The notes under the pieces are model-generated. The model made no database searches, was not told where the DNA came from, and saw only the letters and a list, made by a program, of their open reading frames with translations. Shown here one piece after another: positions 1-8,130 of a stretch of 64,000 nucleotides of DNA. Every line of letters begins with the position of its first letter. Positions within the stretch are counted from its first letter, which is position 1. Origin of the DNA: Bosea vestrisii (GTDB lineage: Bacteria; Pseudomonadota; Alphaproteobacteria; Rhizobiales; Beijerinckiaceae); assembly GCF_030144325.1 (NCBI RefSeq), contig NZ_CP126307.1, positions 2,170,001 to 2,234,000 of the forward strand, given 5' to 3'. The position numbers were made by a program, and so were the translations under genes.

Positions 1-242
1 ACGAGCCGACCTCTTCGCTCGACCCCAAGACCTCGGTCGAGATCATGGAGCTGCTCGCCAAGGTCGGCCGCGAACGCGACATCCCGGTGCTGGTCAACAT
101 CCACAATGTGGCGCTGGCCCGCCGCTATGCGCTGCGGATGATCGGCATGTCGAAGGGCGTCGTCGTCTATGACGGCCCGCCGGCCGGACTTCAGGAAAGC
201 CATCTCGCCGAGATCTATGGCGGCGAAGGCTGGATGGAATGA
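1..242 (+). CDS. phnC: Phosphonate-type ABC transporter ATP-binding protein, C-terminal part
   Basis: Only the last 80 codons are in the window; the gene enters from the left edge. The fragment opens with the Walker B/D-loop segment EPTSSLDPKTS and contains the switch histidine in NIHNVALA, both typical of ABC ATPases. The LDPKTS and IHNVALARRYALR wording is that of PhnC, the ATPase of phosphonate/phosphite importers. The stop overlaps the start of the phnE-like permease by 4 bases, so the two are translationally coupled. The substrate cannot be told from this fragment. Confidence 0.8.
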   Translation, partial: EPTSSLDPKTSVEIMELLAKVGRERDIPVLVNIHNVALARRYALRMIGMSKGVVVYDGPPAGLQESHLAEIYGGEGWME

Positions 243-1870
243 GCGCTCTTCCCGTCAGCGCCGGCAGCAGCCTGCGCGCCCGTGCCTTTCCGGCGAATTG
301 GCCGCTGCGCATCGGCGCGCTGCTGTTCGTCGCCTATGTCATCTACGCCGCCGGCATCGTCGACATCCGCTGGGAACGCTTCGTCCAGGGCCTCGGCAAC
401 GGCGCGCGCTTCCTCGGCCGCATGTTCCCGCCGAACCTGGCCCATGACAAATTGCAGCTGCTCGCGCAGGGCATGCTGGAATCGCTGCAGATCGCCATCA
501 TCGCGACCGGGGCCGGCGTGCTGCTCGCCTTGCCCGTCGGCCTCTGCGCTGCCCGCAACCTGATGCCCTTGCCGGTGACGGTGCTGGCGCGCGGGCTGAT
601 CGCGCTCTGCCGCACCTTCCACCCGGTCATCGTCGCCATCCTTTTCGTCAAGGCCGTCGGCTTCGGCGCGCTGGCCGGCATTCTCGCGCTGATCGTCGCG
701 ACCATCGGCTTCATCGCCAAGCTGATCGCCGAGGCGATCGAAGAGATGTCGATGAAGCCGATCGAGGCGCTGCGCGCCGCCGGCTCGCCTTTCCTCTCGG
801 TGGTGACCATGGGCGTGGTGCCGCAGGTGCTGCCGCGCTTCATCGGTTTCGCTGCCTACCAACTCGATTCGAACCTGCGCAATTCCGCTCTTGTCGGCCT
901 GGTCGGCGGCGGCGGCATCGGCGCCACCCTGTTCACCGCCTTCCAGCGCTTCGACTATGATTTCGTGCTGACCATCATCATCGCGATCATCCTGGCGGTG
1001 ATGGCAGGCGAGATCCTCTCCGCCTTCATGCGCCGGGTCTACCAAGACGAGGCGCCGAGCGGAGAGGTGAAGATCGGCGCCTCCGGCCCGGTCTGGCACC
1101 GCTTCACCACGGCCGAGCGCAGCATGCGCCTCGCCTTCTGGGGCTTGGCGGCGGTGGCGCTCGGCTGGTCGGTCCAGACCATCGAGATCATCCCGGAATT
1201 CCTCTATGACGCCCCGGCACAGACGGTCGATCTCTTCGCAAGGATGTGGCCGATCGACTGGGCCTATTTCCCCAAGACCGTGCAGCAGGCGCTGGTCGAG
1301 ACGCTGCACACCGCGACGCTCGGCACGATCCTGGCGATCCTGCTGGCGACGCCGGTGGCGCTGATGTGCGCCCGCAACATCACCTCCTCGGCCTGGGTCA
1401 ACACGCTCGGCCGCTTCATCCTGGTCGCGACGCGTTCGGTGCACACACTGGTCTGGGCGCTGCTTTTCGTCGCCGTCTTCGGCCCGGGAGCGCTCGCCGG
1501 TGTCCTGGCGGTCGCAGTCCACTCGATCGGCTTCACCGGAAAATTCCTGGCTGAGGCGATCGAGGAGGCCAAGCCCGGCCCGATCGAGGCGCTGCGGGCG
1601 GCGGGCGCGCCACGGCGCTCGGTCCTGCTCAAGGGCTTCTGGCCGCAGGTAAAACCGGCCTTCCTGGCTGTCAGCCTGTTCCGCTGGGACATCAATGTGC
1701 GCGAGAGCGCCGTGCTCGGTCTTGTCGGTGCCGGCGGCCTCGGGGTCGCCCTGCAGGCGGCGATGGACAATCTCTACTGGGATCAGGTCGGGCTGGTGCT
1801 CGCCGTGATCTTCGCGGTGGTGGTCGTCACCGAGATCGTCACCGCCACGCTGCGCGCCAAGGTCATCTAG
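239..1870 (+). CDS. phnE: Phosphonate-type ABC transporter permease, double-length PhnE
   Basis: 543 residues, about twice the usual 260-290 of PhnE. It has two permease halves, each with a run of membrane segments and its own EAA loop: EAIEEMSMKPIEALRAAGSP at about residues 165-184 and EAIEEAKPGPIEALRAAGAP at about 439-458. The near-identical loops show an internal duplication or a fusion of two PhnE subunits, so one chain may supply the whole transmembrane channel. It would pair with the upstream ATPase in the inner membrane; the binding protein probably lies left of the window. A linker of about 30 polar residues separates the halves (about 270-300). Confidence 0.9.
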   Translation: MSALPVSAGSSLRARAFPANWPLRIGALLFVAYVIYAAGIVDIRWERFVQGLGNGARFLGRMFPPNLAHDKLQLLAQGMLESLQIAIIATGAGVLLALPVGLCAARNLMPLPVTVLARGLIALCRTFHPVIVAILFVKAVGFGALAGILALIVATIGFIAKLIAEAIEEMSMKPIEALRAAGSPFLSVVTMGVVPQVLPRFIGFAAYQLDSNLRNSALVGLVGGGGIGATLFTAFQRFDYDFVLTIIIAIILAVMAGEILSAFMRRVYQDEAPSGEVKIGASGPVWHRFTTAERSMRLAFWGLAAVALGWSVQTIEIIPEFLYDAPAQTVDLFARMWPIDWAYFPKTVQQALVETLHTATLGTILAILLATPVALMCARNITSSAWVNTLGRFILVATRSVHTLVWALLFVAVFGPGALAGVLAVAVHSIGFTGKFLAEAIEEAKPGPIEALRAAGAPRRSVLLKGFWPQVKPAFLAVSLFRWDINVRESAVLGLVGAGGLGVALQAAMDNLYWDQVGLVLAVIFAVVVVTEIVTATLRAKVI

Positions 1871-1894
1871 CGCCACGCGGCTCATGCCGGATAT

Positions 1895-1920
1895 GCGCCG
1901 TTGCACTGGTCCAACGGCGC
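1895..1920 (+). terminator. Hairpin after the phnCE-like operon
   Basis: A perfect 9-bp stem (GCGCCGTTG at 1895-1903 with CAACGGCGC at 1912-1920) has an 8-base loop and lies 25 bases after the phnE stop. There is no T-run after it, so it is terminator-like rather than a clear Rho-independent terminator. Confidence 0.4.
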
Positions 1921-1959
1921 AAACCCTGCATTGTCTGGTCACAGACGCCGCAGGCACGA

Positions 1960-2514
1960 ATGCCCATGCCCGATACGCAGGCCCAGCGGCCGACGCCGCT
2001 GCAACTCTTCCTGATCTTCTCCCGCATTGGCCTGACCAGTTTCGGCGGCGGCCTCAGCGGCTGGATGCTCAGGGAGTTCGTGCAGCGGCGTCAGCTGCTG
2101 AGCGAGGAGGACTTCCTCAACGGGCTTTCGATCGCGCAGGCCCTGCCCGGCGTCAACGTCACCAACATGGCGATCTGGATCGGCTGCAGGCTCGGCGGAC
2201 GCAGCGGCGCCATCGCCTCCTGGCTCGGCATGGTCGTCCCGGCCGCGATTGTCATCGTCCTGATCGGCGGCGCCTTCGCCTCGATCTCCGGCTACGAGCT
2301 CAGCCATGTCGCGCTCAACGGTGCCGCTGCCGCGGCGATCGGCCTCTCGCTGGCGATGGGGCTGACGGCGGCGCGGCGCGTGCCGCGGCGGGTCTTCCCG
2401 CTCGCCGTCATGGCCGCGACCTTCATCGCAGTCATCGTGCTGCAGTTGCCGCTGCTCTGGACGGTGCTGGGCATCGGCTCGCTCAGCGTCGCGGTCTCCT
2501 ACCACCAGAGCTGA
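1960..2514 (+). CDS. Chromate transporter, N-terminal-type half (short ChrA)
   Basis: 184 residues, membrane protein of the chromate ion transporter (CHR) family. The signature FGGG is at about residue 29 and the segment LPGVNVTNMAIWIG follows near residue 60; four to five hydrophobic segments are visible. Full ChrA proteins join two homologous halves; here the second half is a separate gene starting 10 bases downstream, so the functional unit is probably a heterodimer of short CHR proteins. An alternative start is the ATG at 1966. Whether the substrate is chromate or sulfate cannot be read from sequence. Confidence 0.85.
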   Translation: MPMPDTQAQRPTPLQLFLIFSRIGLTSFGGGLSGWMLREFVQRRQLLSEEDFLNGLSIAQALPGVNVTNMAIWIGCRLGGRSGAIASWLGMVVPAAIVIVLIGGAFASISGYELSHVALNGAAAAAIGLSLAMGLTAARRVPRRVFPLAVMAATFIAVIVLQLPLLWTVLGIGSLSVAVSYHQS

Positions 2515-2523
2515 GGGCGCATC

Positions 2524-3060
2524 GTGCCAGCTACGCCCTTCAGTATCCTGCTCGTCTTCCTGCCGCTCTCGCTGGTCACGATCGGCGGCGGCCAGAGCGC
2601 GATCGCCGACATGCATCGCCAGATCGTCGATGTGAACCACTGGCTGACCGCCGCGCAGTTCGTCGACGCCTTCGCCATCGCGCGGCTGGCGCCTGGGCCC
2701 GGCTCCCTTCTGGCGACGCTGATCGGCTGGCAGCTCGCCGGCTTCTGGGGAGCCGTCGCCGCGACGGTCGGCATCTTCGGGCCGACCGCCGTGCTGATCT
2801 ATGCCGTCACCAGCCTCTGGTCGCGCTATCAGGGCGCCCGCATCCTCACCGCACTGGAGACGGGCCTGCGGCCCGTCGCCGCCGGGATGATCCTGGCGAG
2901 CAGCTATGTCCTGATCCAGGCACTCGACGGCGGCTGGTTCGGGCGCGGCCTCGCCTTGGTCTCGACCGCCCTCTTGATGCTGACGCCGGTCAACCCGCTG
3001 CTATTGATCGCAGCCGGGGCCGGCTGCTTCGTCGGCCTGCATACACTGGCGCTGATCTAG
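2524..3060 (+). CDS. Chromate transporter, C-terminal-type half (short ChrA)
   Basis: 178 residues, GTG start. It carries the family motif GGGQSAIADMHRQ near the N-terminus and RLAPGPGSLLATLIGWQ at about residues 57-73, the counterpart of the half-channel encoded just upstream. Gene order and 10-base spacing say the two are co-transcribed and co-assemble in the inner membrane. The family exports chromate and, in some members, handles sulfate-like anions. The position beside the sox genes is suggestive of a sulfur link but proves nothing. Confidence 0.85.
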   Translation: MPATPFSILLVFLPLSLVTIGGGQSAIADMHRQIVDVNHWLTAAQFVDAFAIARLAPGPGSLLATLIGWQLAGFWGAVAATVGIFGPTAVLIYAVTSLWSRYQGARILTALETGLRPVAAGMILASSYVLIQALDGGWFGRGLALVSTALLMLTPVNPLLLIAAGAGCFVGLHTLALI

Positions 3061-3086
3061 AGTGCGGAGCGCACCGGCCCACTGCT

Positions 3087-3605
3087 TCAGACGCCGTTCC
3101 GGACGGCGCGGAACTGGGCGATGAAGGCTTGCGGATCGGGCAGCGATGCCATGCGGGCGACCTCCCGCTCCTTTGGCGCCTTGGCTGCAAGCCCGCTCAC
3201 GCTGGTCGGGAAGAACTGGATCGCCGGCGTCCCCTCGATGCCGTAGCGCGCTGCGAACGCCTTCTCGGTCAGCTTGCTCCCGTCGAAATCGGTGACCTCG
3301 CGGGCGCCGAGGATATTGAGATGCAGCACCGCGAAATTGTCGCGGATATAGGTTTCGATCGCCGGGTCGGCGAGATGGACCTCGTGCATGCGCCGGCAAG
3401 CGGGACAATTGCGCAAGCCCCAGAGGATCGCGAAGCGCTTGCCGCCCTGGCTCGCAGTGCCGAGGTCCTCGGCGAGGTCGAGGAAGCTCTCGAGATACCA
3501 GTCCTCCTGGTAGAGCCCGTCCTCGCCAAGCCGCGCTTTCGCCAGGGCCGGCACCGCCGCCATCATCACTATGGTGCCTGCCATCAGGCCGCGTCGTGTG
3601 ATCAT
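3087..3605 (-). CDS. soxW: SoxW-like periplasmic thioredoxin
   Basis: 172 residues from the ATG at 3605 (MITRRGLMAG), with a signal peptide and a thioredoxin-type CPAC active site in the segment NCPACRRMHEVHL. A cis-proline sits in EGTPAIQFFP, the fold's second landmark. SoxW proteins reduce periplasmic thiols of the Sox system, probably keeping the SoxY cysteine usable. It is divergent from soxS-soxR-soxT with 68 bases between the two starts. An upstream in-frame ATG at 3683 would overlap soxS and place the signal peptide internally, so I reject it. Confidence 0.8.
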   Translation of the reverse strand: MITRRGLMAGTIVMMAAVPALAKARLGEDGLYQEDWYLESFLDLAEDLGTASQGGKRFAILWGLRNCPACRRMHEVHLADPAIETYIRDNFAVLHLNILGAREVTDFDGSKLTEKAFAARYGIEGTPAIQFFPTSVSGLAAKAPKEREVARMASLPDPQAFIAQFRAVRNGV

Positions 3606-3646
3606 GGCGTCGCCTCCGTACAGAGCCTCGGCGGGCTCTGGTATAA

Positions 3647-3666
3647 ACATATGAATACGACTATGT
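3647..3666. promoter_or_regulatory. Inverted repeat in the soxW/soxS divergent promoter
   Basis: ACATA at 3647-3651 and TATGT at 3662-3666 form an inverted repeat with a 10-base spacer in an AT-rich patch between the divergent soxW and soxS starts. A SoxR-type ArsR repressor is encoded as the second gene of the right-hand operon, so this is a natural place for its operator. The assignment is inference; only the symmetry and location are seen. Confidence 0.4.
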
Positions 3667-3673
3667 TCTGAGA

Positions 3674-4078
3674 ATGATTGCAAGCGGGCGATATCGCGCG
3701 GGGCTGGCGGCGGCGTTCACGTTGTCGATAGTCCTGTCGCTGCCGGCGGCCGCCGCCGAGCTTGTCATGTACACCCGCACTGGCTGTCCCTTCTGCGTGC
3801 GCTTCGAGCGCGAGGTCGCGCCGGTCTACGCCAAAACCCCGGAAGGCAGGGCCGCGCCGCTGCGGCGGATCGAGCTTCCGGCCGGCGGCGTCCGTGGTGG
3901 AGAGTTGCGCGAGCCCGTCATCGCCACGCCGACCTTCGTGCTGGTCGAGGATGGCCGCGAGGTCGGCCGCATCACCGGCTATCTCAACGACGACATGTTC
4001 TGGGGTTTGCTCGGACGGCTCGTTGCTGTCATTGACACTCCGGACCCGGTTCAACGATCAGTTGCGGAGAAACAATGA
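3674..4078 (+). CDS. soxS: SoxS-like periplasmic thioredoxin/glutaredoxin-fold protein
   Basis: 134 residues with an N-terminal signal peptide (hydrophobic to about residue 28, ending in AAAA) and a CPFC redox motif at residues 38-41 in YTRTGCPFC. The partner cis-proline is in IATPTFVLVEDG. SoxS is the periplasmic thiol-disulfide protein paired with SoxR in sox clusters and is needed for full Sox activity in Paracoccus (family knowledge). Its stop overlaps the soxR start by 4 bases, which argues for co-translation. Confidence 0.75.
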   Translation: MIASGRYRAGLAAAFTLSIVLSLPAAAAELVMYTRTGCPFCVRFEREVAPVYAKTPEGRAAPLRRIELPAGGVRGGELREPVIATPTFVLVEDGREVGRITGYLNDDMFWGLLGRLVAVIDTPDPVQRSVAEKQ

Positions 4079-4455
4079 CCGCGATCGTCTCAAAAGCGCT
4101 CGAAACCGAACTGCGCGACGGCGCCGAGTTCTCGCCCGAGCTCGACCAGCTGATGCGCAAGGCCCGCAAGGCCAGCGATTTCCTCAAAGCCCTCTCGCAT
4201 GAGAACCGGTTGCTGCTGCTCTGCCTGCTCGCCGAGCGAGAGCGGACGGTGACCGAGCTCGAGAACCTGCTCTCGCTGCGCCAGCCCATGGTCTCGCAGC
4301 AGCTCGCTCGCCTTCGCCTCGACCAACTCGTCACCACCCGCCGCGACGGCAAGGCAATCTATTACAGCCTTGCCAGCGACGATGTCCGGCGCGTCATCGC
4401 CGTGATCTACGACATCTTCTGCAACCCGCCCGGACCCGAAGCCGGGAAATCGTGA
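4075..4455 (+). CDS. soxR: SoxR-type ArsR-family repressor of sox genes
   Basis: 126 residues, winged helix-turn-helix of the ArsR/SmtB family; the recognition helix is in LRQPMVSQQLARLRLDQL. Two cysteines, Cys50 in NRLLLLC and Cys116 in IYDIFC, sit where SqrR/BigR/SoxR-type sensors have the pair that forms sulfur bridges. I therefore infer a sulfane-sulfur-responsive repressor rather than a metal sensor. Second gene of the soxS-soxR-soxT unit; likely targets are the divergent soxW/soxS and soxA/soxY promoters. Confidence 0.85.
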   Translation: MTAIVSKALETELRDGAEFSPELDQLMRKARKASDFLKALSHENRLLLLCLLAERERTVTELENLLSLRQPMVSQQLARLRLDQLVTTRRDGKAIYYSLASDDVRRVIAVIYDIFCNPPGPEAGKS

Positions 4456-4483
4456 GCACCCACCGCCCTCATCGGCGCTGGTC

Positions 4484-5662
4484 ATGATCGCGCTTTCCGC
4501 CTGGGGTGCGACGCTCGCAGGCGTCGCCGTGGGCGCAGCCTGCGGCTTTACCGTCCGCCGGGCCCGGCTATGCTCCTTCGGCGCGGTCGAGGATGCCTGG
4601 ATGGGCGGCGACACCCGCCGGTTGCGGGTCTTCGGCCTCGCCCTCGCCATCGCGCTGATCGGCACACAGACGCTGATCGGCCTTAGCCTGCTCGACCCCG
4701 CGAACTCGACCTATGTCCAGCCGGCCCTGCCCTGGCTGTCGATCGTGGTCGGCAGCACATTGTTCGGGCTCGGCATGGCGCTGGTCGGAACCTGCGGCTT
4801 CGGTTCGCTCGTCCGGCTCGGCTCCGGCGACCTGCGCAGCCTGATCGTGATGATGGTCTTCGGCGCGGTCGCCTATGCGACCCTGCGCGGCATGTTCGCG
4901 CCGATCCGGATCGAGGTGCTGGAGAAGGTCTACTGGCCGCTACCCGGCGGCCTCAAGGGCGACCTCGCCGGCATCCTGACCTATCTCGGCGCGCCCAGCG
5001 CGCGCGCGCTGCTTACCGCCGTCGGCGCCCTCGTCCTGATCACCATCGTCGCGGTCGATCCGCGACTGCGGCGCTCGCCGCGCCTGTTGCTGGCGGGCGC
5101 GACGCTCGGCCTTGCGGTCGTCGCCGGCTGGTGGGTGACGGGGGTTGCCGTCGATGCCTTCGAGACCGTCCCGCGGGCGCAGAGCCTGACCTTCGTCTCG
5201 CCGGTCGGCCGGGCGCTCTATGCCGTGCTGAGCGCGCCTTCCGCCCTGCTCGAATTCGGCATCGGCACGCTTGTCGGCGTGACGCTCGGCTCGTTCCTCT
5301 CGGCGCTCTACGATCGCGAGTTCCGCTGGGAAGCCTTCGACGACGACCGCGAGATGCGCCGGCATCTGCTCGGCGCTGTGCTGATGGGCGGTGGCGGCGT
5401 GCTCGCCGGCGGCTGCACCATCGGACAAGGCATCTCGGCCGGCTCGATGCTGGCTCTGTCCTGGCCGCTGGCGATCGCCGGCATGATGATCGGCGCGCGG
5501 ATCGGCATCGCCATTCTGATGGAAGGCTCGATCAAGGGGGCTCTGGCAACGCGGCTGAGGAGCCACACCGCTCCGACCGGCCTCAGGACACCGCAACGAA
5601 GCGGTAGGCCGTACCCTGCCGTTCGACCCGCCCGATGGCACCGGGCAGGTGGTAGCCGATGA
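4484..5662 (+). CDS. soxT: SoxT-like YeeE/YedE-family sulfur-compound permease
   Basis: 392 residues with many hydrophobic segments and two glycine-cysteine motifs, GTCGFGS (about residue 106) and GGCTIGQGIS (about residue 308), the hallmark of YeeE/YedE (TsuA-like) carriers of thiosulfate-like compounds. It follows soxS-soxR by 28 bases, as SoxT does in other sox loci, and may import a sulfur signal or substrate. The last 30 or so residues are arginine-rich and read through 80 bases of the convergent soxH-like gene. That tail does not look like family sequence, so the natural stop may have been lost. Confidence 0.8.
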   Translation: MIALSAWGATLAGVAVGAACGFTVRRARLCSFGAVEDAWMGGDTRRLRVFGLALAIALIGTQTLIGLSLLDPANSTYVQPALPWLSIVVGSTLFGLGMALVGTCGFGSLVRLGSGDLRSLIVMMVFGAVAYATLRGMFAPIRIEVLEKVYWPLPGGLKGDLAGILTYLGAPSARALLTAVGALVLITIVAVDPRLRRSPRLLLAGATLGLAVVAGWWVTGVAVDAFETVPRAQSLTFVSPVGRALYAVLSAPSALLEFGIGTLVGVTLGSFLSALYDREFRWEAFDDDREMRRHLLGAVLMGGGGVLAGGCTIGQGISAGSMLALSWPLAIAGMMIGARIGIAILMEGSIKGALATRLRSHTAPTGLRTPQRSGRPYPAVRPARWHRAGGSR

Positions 5663-6473
5663 TCTGCCCCTTCTCCTGGCTCAGCCGGTCGAGCAGCCGG
5701 CGCCGCGTCGCGACCGCGAGATCGGCGTCATGATCGGACGCCGGGCGCCAGTCCGGCCGCGCGAACGAGATCAGCGGATGCGTCAGCGCGTCGCCGAGCA
5801 CCATGACCGGCCCGCCAGCCGCCTTGAACGCGAACGAGACATGGCCCGGCGTATGGCCGGGCGTCGCCACCGCCTCGATGCCCGGCAGCCATTCGCGGCC
5901 AGGTTCGACCCGCTCAAGCCTGTCGCCGAGCTCCTTGGCGATGCGCTGCGCCCCGGCGGCGAAGGCGTGCCGATCTTCCGGCAAGCCCGCATAGACCTTC
6001 GGATCGGTCCAGAAGCCAATCTCGGGCGCGGCCACCAGCCAGCGCGCATTGGGAAAGAGCGGGCTGTCGAAATCGTCGAGCGCACCCCAGAAATGATCGG
6101 GGTGGAGATGGGTGAAGAGCACATGCGTCACCGCATCGGGCTCGATCCCGGCCGTCTTCAGGCTCTCGGCCAGCTTGCCCGAGCCGGCCAGGAAATTCGC
6201 GCCCGATCCACAATCGAACAGGATGACGTCCTTGCCGCGCTTCAGGCAGGTGACGTTCAGCACCGAGCGCGTCGGCCCCGTCTGCTTTGCCTCGGCGGCA
6301 AGCTCCGCCGGCGGAACGTCCCGCGCCAGCATCGAGAGCGGCAGCTCGAAACTGCCGTCGCTGAGGACTGTCAACGTTTCCTCGCCGCTGCCGAGCGTCG
6401 CAACGACCTGCGCCAGAGCCGGAGAGGCCAGGGCGCAGGCGCCGGCAGTGACGAACAGGCGACGCGTCAGCAT
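5583..6473 (-). CDS. soxH: SoxH-like periplasmic metallo-beta-lactamase-fold hydrolase
   Basis: 296 residues with a signal peptide (MLTRRLFVTAGACALASPALAQ region). The metal site of the metallo-beta-lactamase fold is complete: THLHPDH at about residues 120-126, a later histidine in TPGHTPGH and an aspartate in VLGDALTHP. SoxH is an accessory gene of many sox loci with no settled reaction. Immediately upstream on the same strand are soxX and soxA, so soxA-soxX-soxH is one transcription unit. The 3' end overlaps the convergent soxT frame by 80 bases. Confidence 0.8.
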   Translation of the reverse strand: MLTRRLFVTAGACALASPALAQVVATLGSGEETLTVLSDGSFELPLSMLARDVPPAELAAEAKQTGPTRSVLNVTCLKRGKDVILFDCGSGANFLAGSGKLAESLKTAGIEPDAVTHVLFTHLHPDHFWGALDDFDSPLFPNARWLVAAPEIGFWTDPKVYAGLPEDRHAFAAGAQRIAKELGDRLERVEPGREWLPGIEAVATPGHTPGHVSFAFKAAGGPVMVLGDALTHPLISFARPDWRPASDHDADLAVATRRRLLDRLSQEKGQIIGYHLPGAIGRVERQGTAYRFVAVS

Positions 6474-6490
6474 GTCTGCTCCGACAAGGC

Positions 6491-7117
6491 CTACTTGTTC
6501 ACCGGCGATTCCGGATCGAACAGATAGGCCATCACATCCTTGATCTGCTGCTCGTCCAGCACCTTGTTGACGCCGAAACGCGGCATGTTCGAGCAGGGCA
6601 CCACCGCCATCGAATTGTAGATCTTGGTGTAGGCGTCCTTGATCGTCTCGGGATCGTATTTGCGGTCCTTGCCATAGGCCGCGAGGCTCGGCCCCAGCGT
6701 GCCGTAGCTGACCTCCTTCGGATCGAGCTGGTGACAGGCGAAGCAGTTGCCGCCGGCGACCGTGCCGGCCGGGTCGGAGAATTGGCCGCCGCGGCCGTTA
6801 TTGGCGACCTGATAGCCGTTCTTCCAGTTGCCGAGGAACTTGCCGTCGGCAGGGTAGACGACGCGCGCCGATTCACGTTTCACCATCTCGTCGGACTGCG
6901 CCGAGGACGGGTTGTTCCGCGTCACATTGCAGACCGAAAGCGAGTCGTCCGGCTTGATCCTGGCCTGCCATTCGGCCGAGGCCTTGCCGAAGGTCGACTT
7001 CAGATAGGCGTCGATCACAGCCTGCGACGGCCGGTCCTGGGCAGTGGCCGAACCCGCGGCGAGCAGCAGGGCCGCCAGGGGCAGGGCTGCCAGGGGAATG
7101 CGAACCTTGATCATCAC
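6491..7117 (-). CDS. soxX: SoxX, monohaem cytochrome c subunit of the SoxAX complex
   Basis: 208 residues with a cleavable signal peptide ending near residue 26. The haem site CFACH is at 125-129 and a probable axial methionine is Met178 in NMPRFG. Cys63 and Cys175 may form the extra disulfide of SoxX. With SoxA it makes the c-type cytochrome that joins thiosulfate to the SoxY cysteine in the periplasm, taking two electrons. It lies 8 bases after soxA and 17 bases before soxH. Confidence 0.92.
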   Translation of the reverse strand: MMIKVRIPLAALPLAALLLAAGSATAQDRPSQAVIDAYLKSTFGKASAEWQARIKPDDSLSVCNVTRNNPSSAQSDEMVKRESARVVYPADGKFLGNWKNGYQVANNGRGGQFSDPAGTVAGGNCFACHQLDPKEVSYGTLGPSLAAYGKDRKYDPETIKDAYTKIYNSMAVVPCSNMPRFGVNKVLDEQQIKDVMAYLFDPESPVNK

Positions 7118-7125
7118 GTTTCCCC

Positions 7126-7959
7126 TCAGCGCTTGATCGACGGAACTTTGATCTCGCCGCCTTCAGCCTGCTTCTGCAGGAAGACGGTGAGCGCGGTCAG
7201 GGCCTCCGAGCCGTATTCCGGCACCGGCCAACGCTGCTGGCGATAGCAGTCCCAGAGCCGGTGCTGCATCGTCCGGAGCGCGCTCTGCGAGACGCGATAG
7301 GTCGGCCAGGAACCCATCGTCTCCTGCGCGGTCTTGCCCTTGACCGAGAGGTTGGGCAGGCCCTGCAGGCGGATGCGCTTGCCTTCCTCGGCATGGCAGG
7401 TGGCGCAGGAAAAGTCGTTGACGCCGCCGCGCGTGTAGAACAGCGCTTCGCCGACCGCAGCCATCTCCTTTTCCTTGGGATGCGAGAGCGGCGGTTCGAT
7501 CTTCATCTCGCTCGACTTGTTGGCGATGAAGGCGACTAGGTCCTCCATGTCCGAGGCCCGGGCCGGACCCGAGAAGCGCCGCAGGACGACCTCCTTGGTG
7601 TCGAGCCCCTGCAACTTGTCCATGCACCAGAGCAGGCGCTGCTCGGTGTCCATCACCTTGTCGGCGTCGGCGAAATGGCGCGGCAACTTGGCGAAGGCGC
7701 CTTCGAGCTTGCCCGGCCCCTCGCCGAGATCGCAGCCCTCCAGCGAGACGTTCTTGGTGCCGCGCTTCTCTGCCCACAGCGCCTCGCCGCGATCGACCGC
7801 GAGGAAGCCCGGATTCGAGAACGGATCGGAGAGCATCTGGCGATAGCGCTCGATCTCCTTCTCGCTGTCGTCCTGCGGCGGCGATTGGGCGGTCAATGGC
7901 CCAGCCGCCAGTGTCACAACGGCCGCCAGTAGCGCCGCCCCCATGATGGGAAGCTTCAT
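7126..7959 (-). CDS. soxA: SoxA, monohaem-type L-cysteine S-thiosulfotransferase subunit
   Basis: 277 residues, signal peptide ending in LTAQS. One haem motif, CATCH, at 185-189; the catalytic cysteine that becomes the persulfide haem ligand is Cys238 in WDCYRQQRWP. At the place of the first haem of dihaem SoxA there are only two single cysteines (Cys76 and Cys112), so this is the one-haem form described for example in Starkeya, where these cysteines form a disulfide. SoxAX attaches thiosulfate to SoxYZ. First gene of the minus-strand unit, divergent from soxY. Confidence 0.92.
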   Translation of the reverse strand: MKLPIMGAALLAAVVTLAAGPLTAQSPPQDDSEKEIERYRQMLSDPFSNPGFLAVDRGEALWAEKRGTKNVSLEGCDLGEGPGKLEGAFAKLPRHFADADKVMDTEQRLLWCMDKLQGLDTKEVVLRRFSGPARASDMEDLVAFIANKSSEMKIEPPLSHPKEKEMAAVGEALFYTRGGVNDFSCATCHAEEGKRIRLQGLPNLSVKGKTAQETMGSWPTYRVSQSALRTMQHRLWDCYRQQRWPVPEYGSEALTALTVFLQKQAEGGEIKVPSIKR

Positions 7960-8130
7960 CCCTCGCCCTTTCGTTTCCTCCGGGACCGCTTATCCTGCGA
8001 TCTCGTCGCCGGCCCTCTCGGGGGCTTTACATTCACAAAAAACAATATCACGATACGTGCAAATGATTGGCGTCCCGCCGCGGCGCCGTCAAGAGTTAAA
8101 ACAAGACGAATGTGAAGGAGGAGCCCTCGT
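7960..8130. promoter_or_regulatory. Divergent soxA / soxY promoter region with inverted repeats
   Basis: 171 bases, markedly AT-rich in the middle (about 8030-8070). It holds a perfect small inverted repeat CACG-ATA-CGTG at 8049-8059, and wider symmetric elements CAATATC (8043-8049) and GATTG (8065-8069). Further out, ACATTC near 8031 and GAATGT near 8109 face each other. A strong ribosome site (AAGGAGG) precedes soxY. These are candidate SoxR operators for the soxAXH and soxYZBCD units; no experimentally known site was compared. Confidence 0.45.

Noticed and set aside
215..1957. 580-codon minus-strand frame opposite phnE
   Set aside because: Antisense of a clear membrane protein; composition full of Arg, Asp, His and Gly as expected of a shadow in GC-rich DNA, no family.
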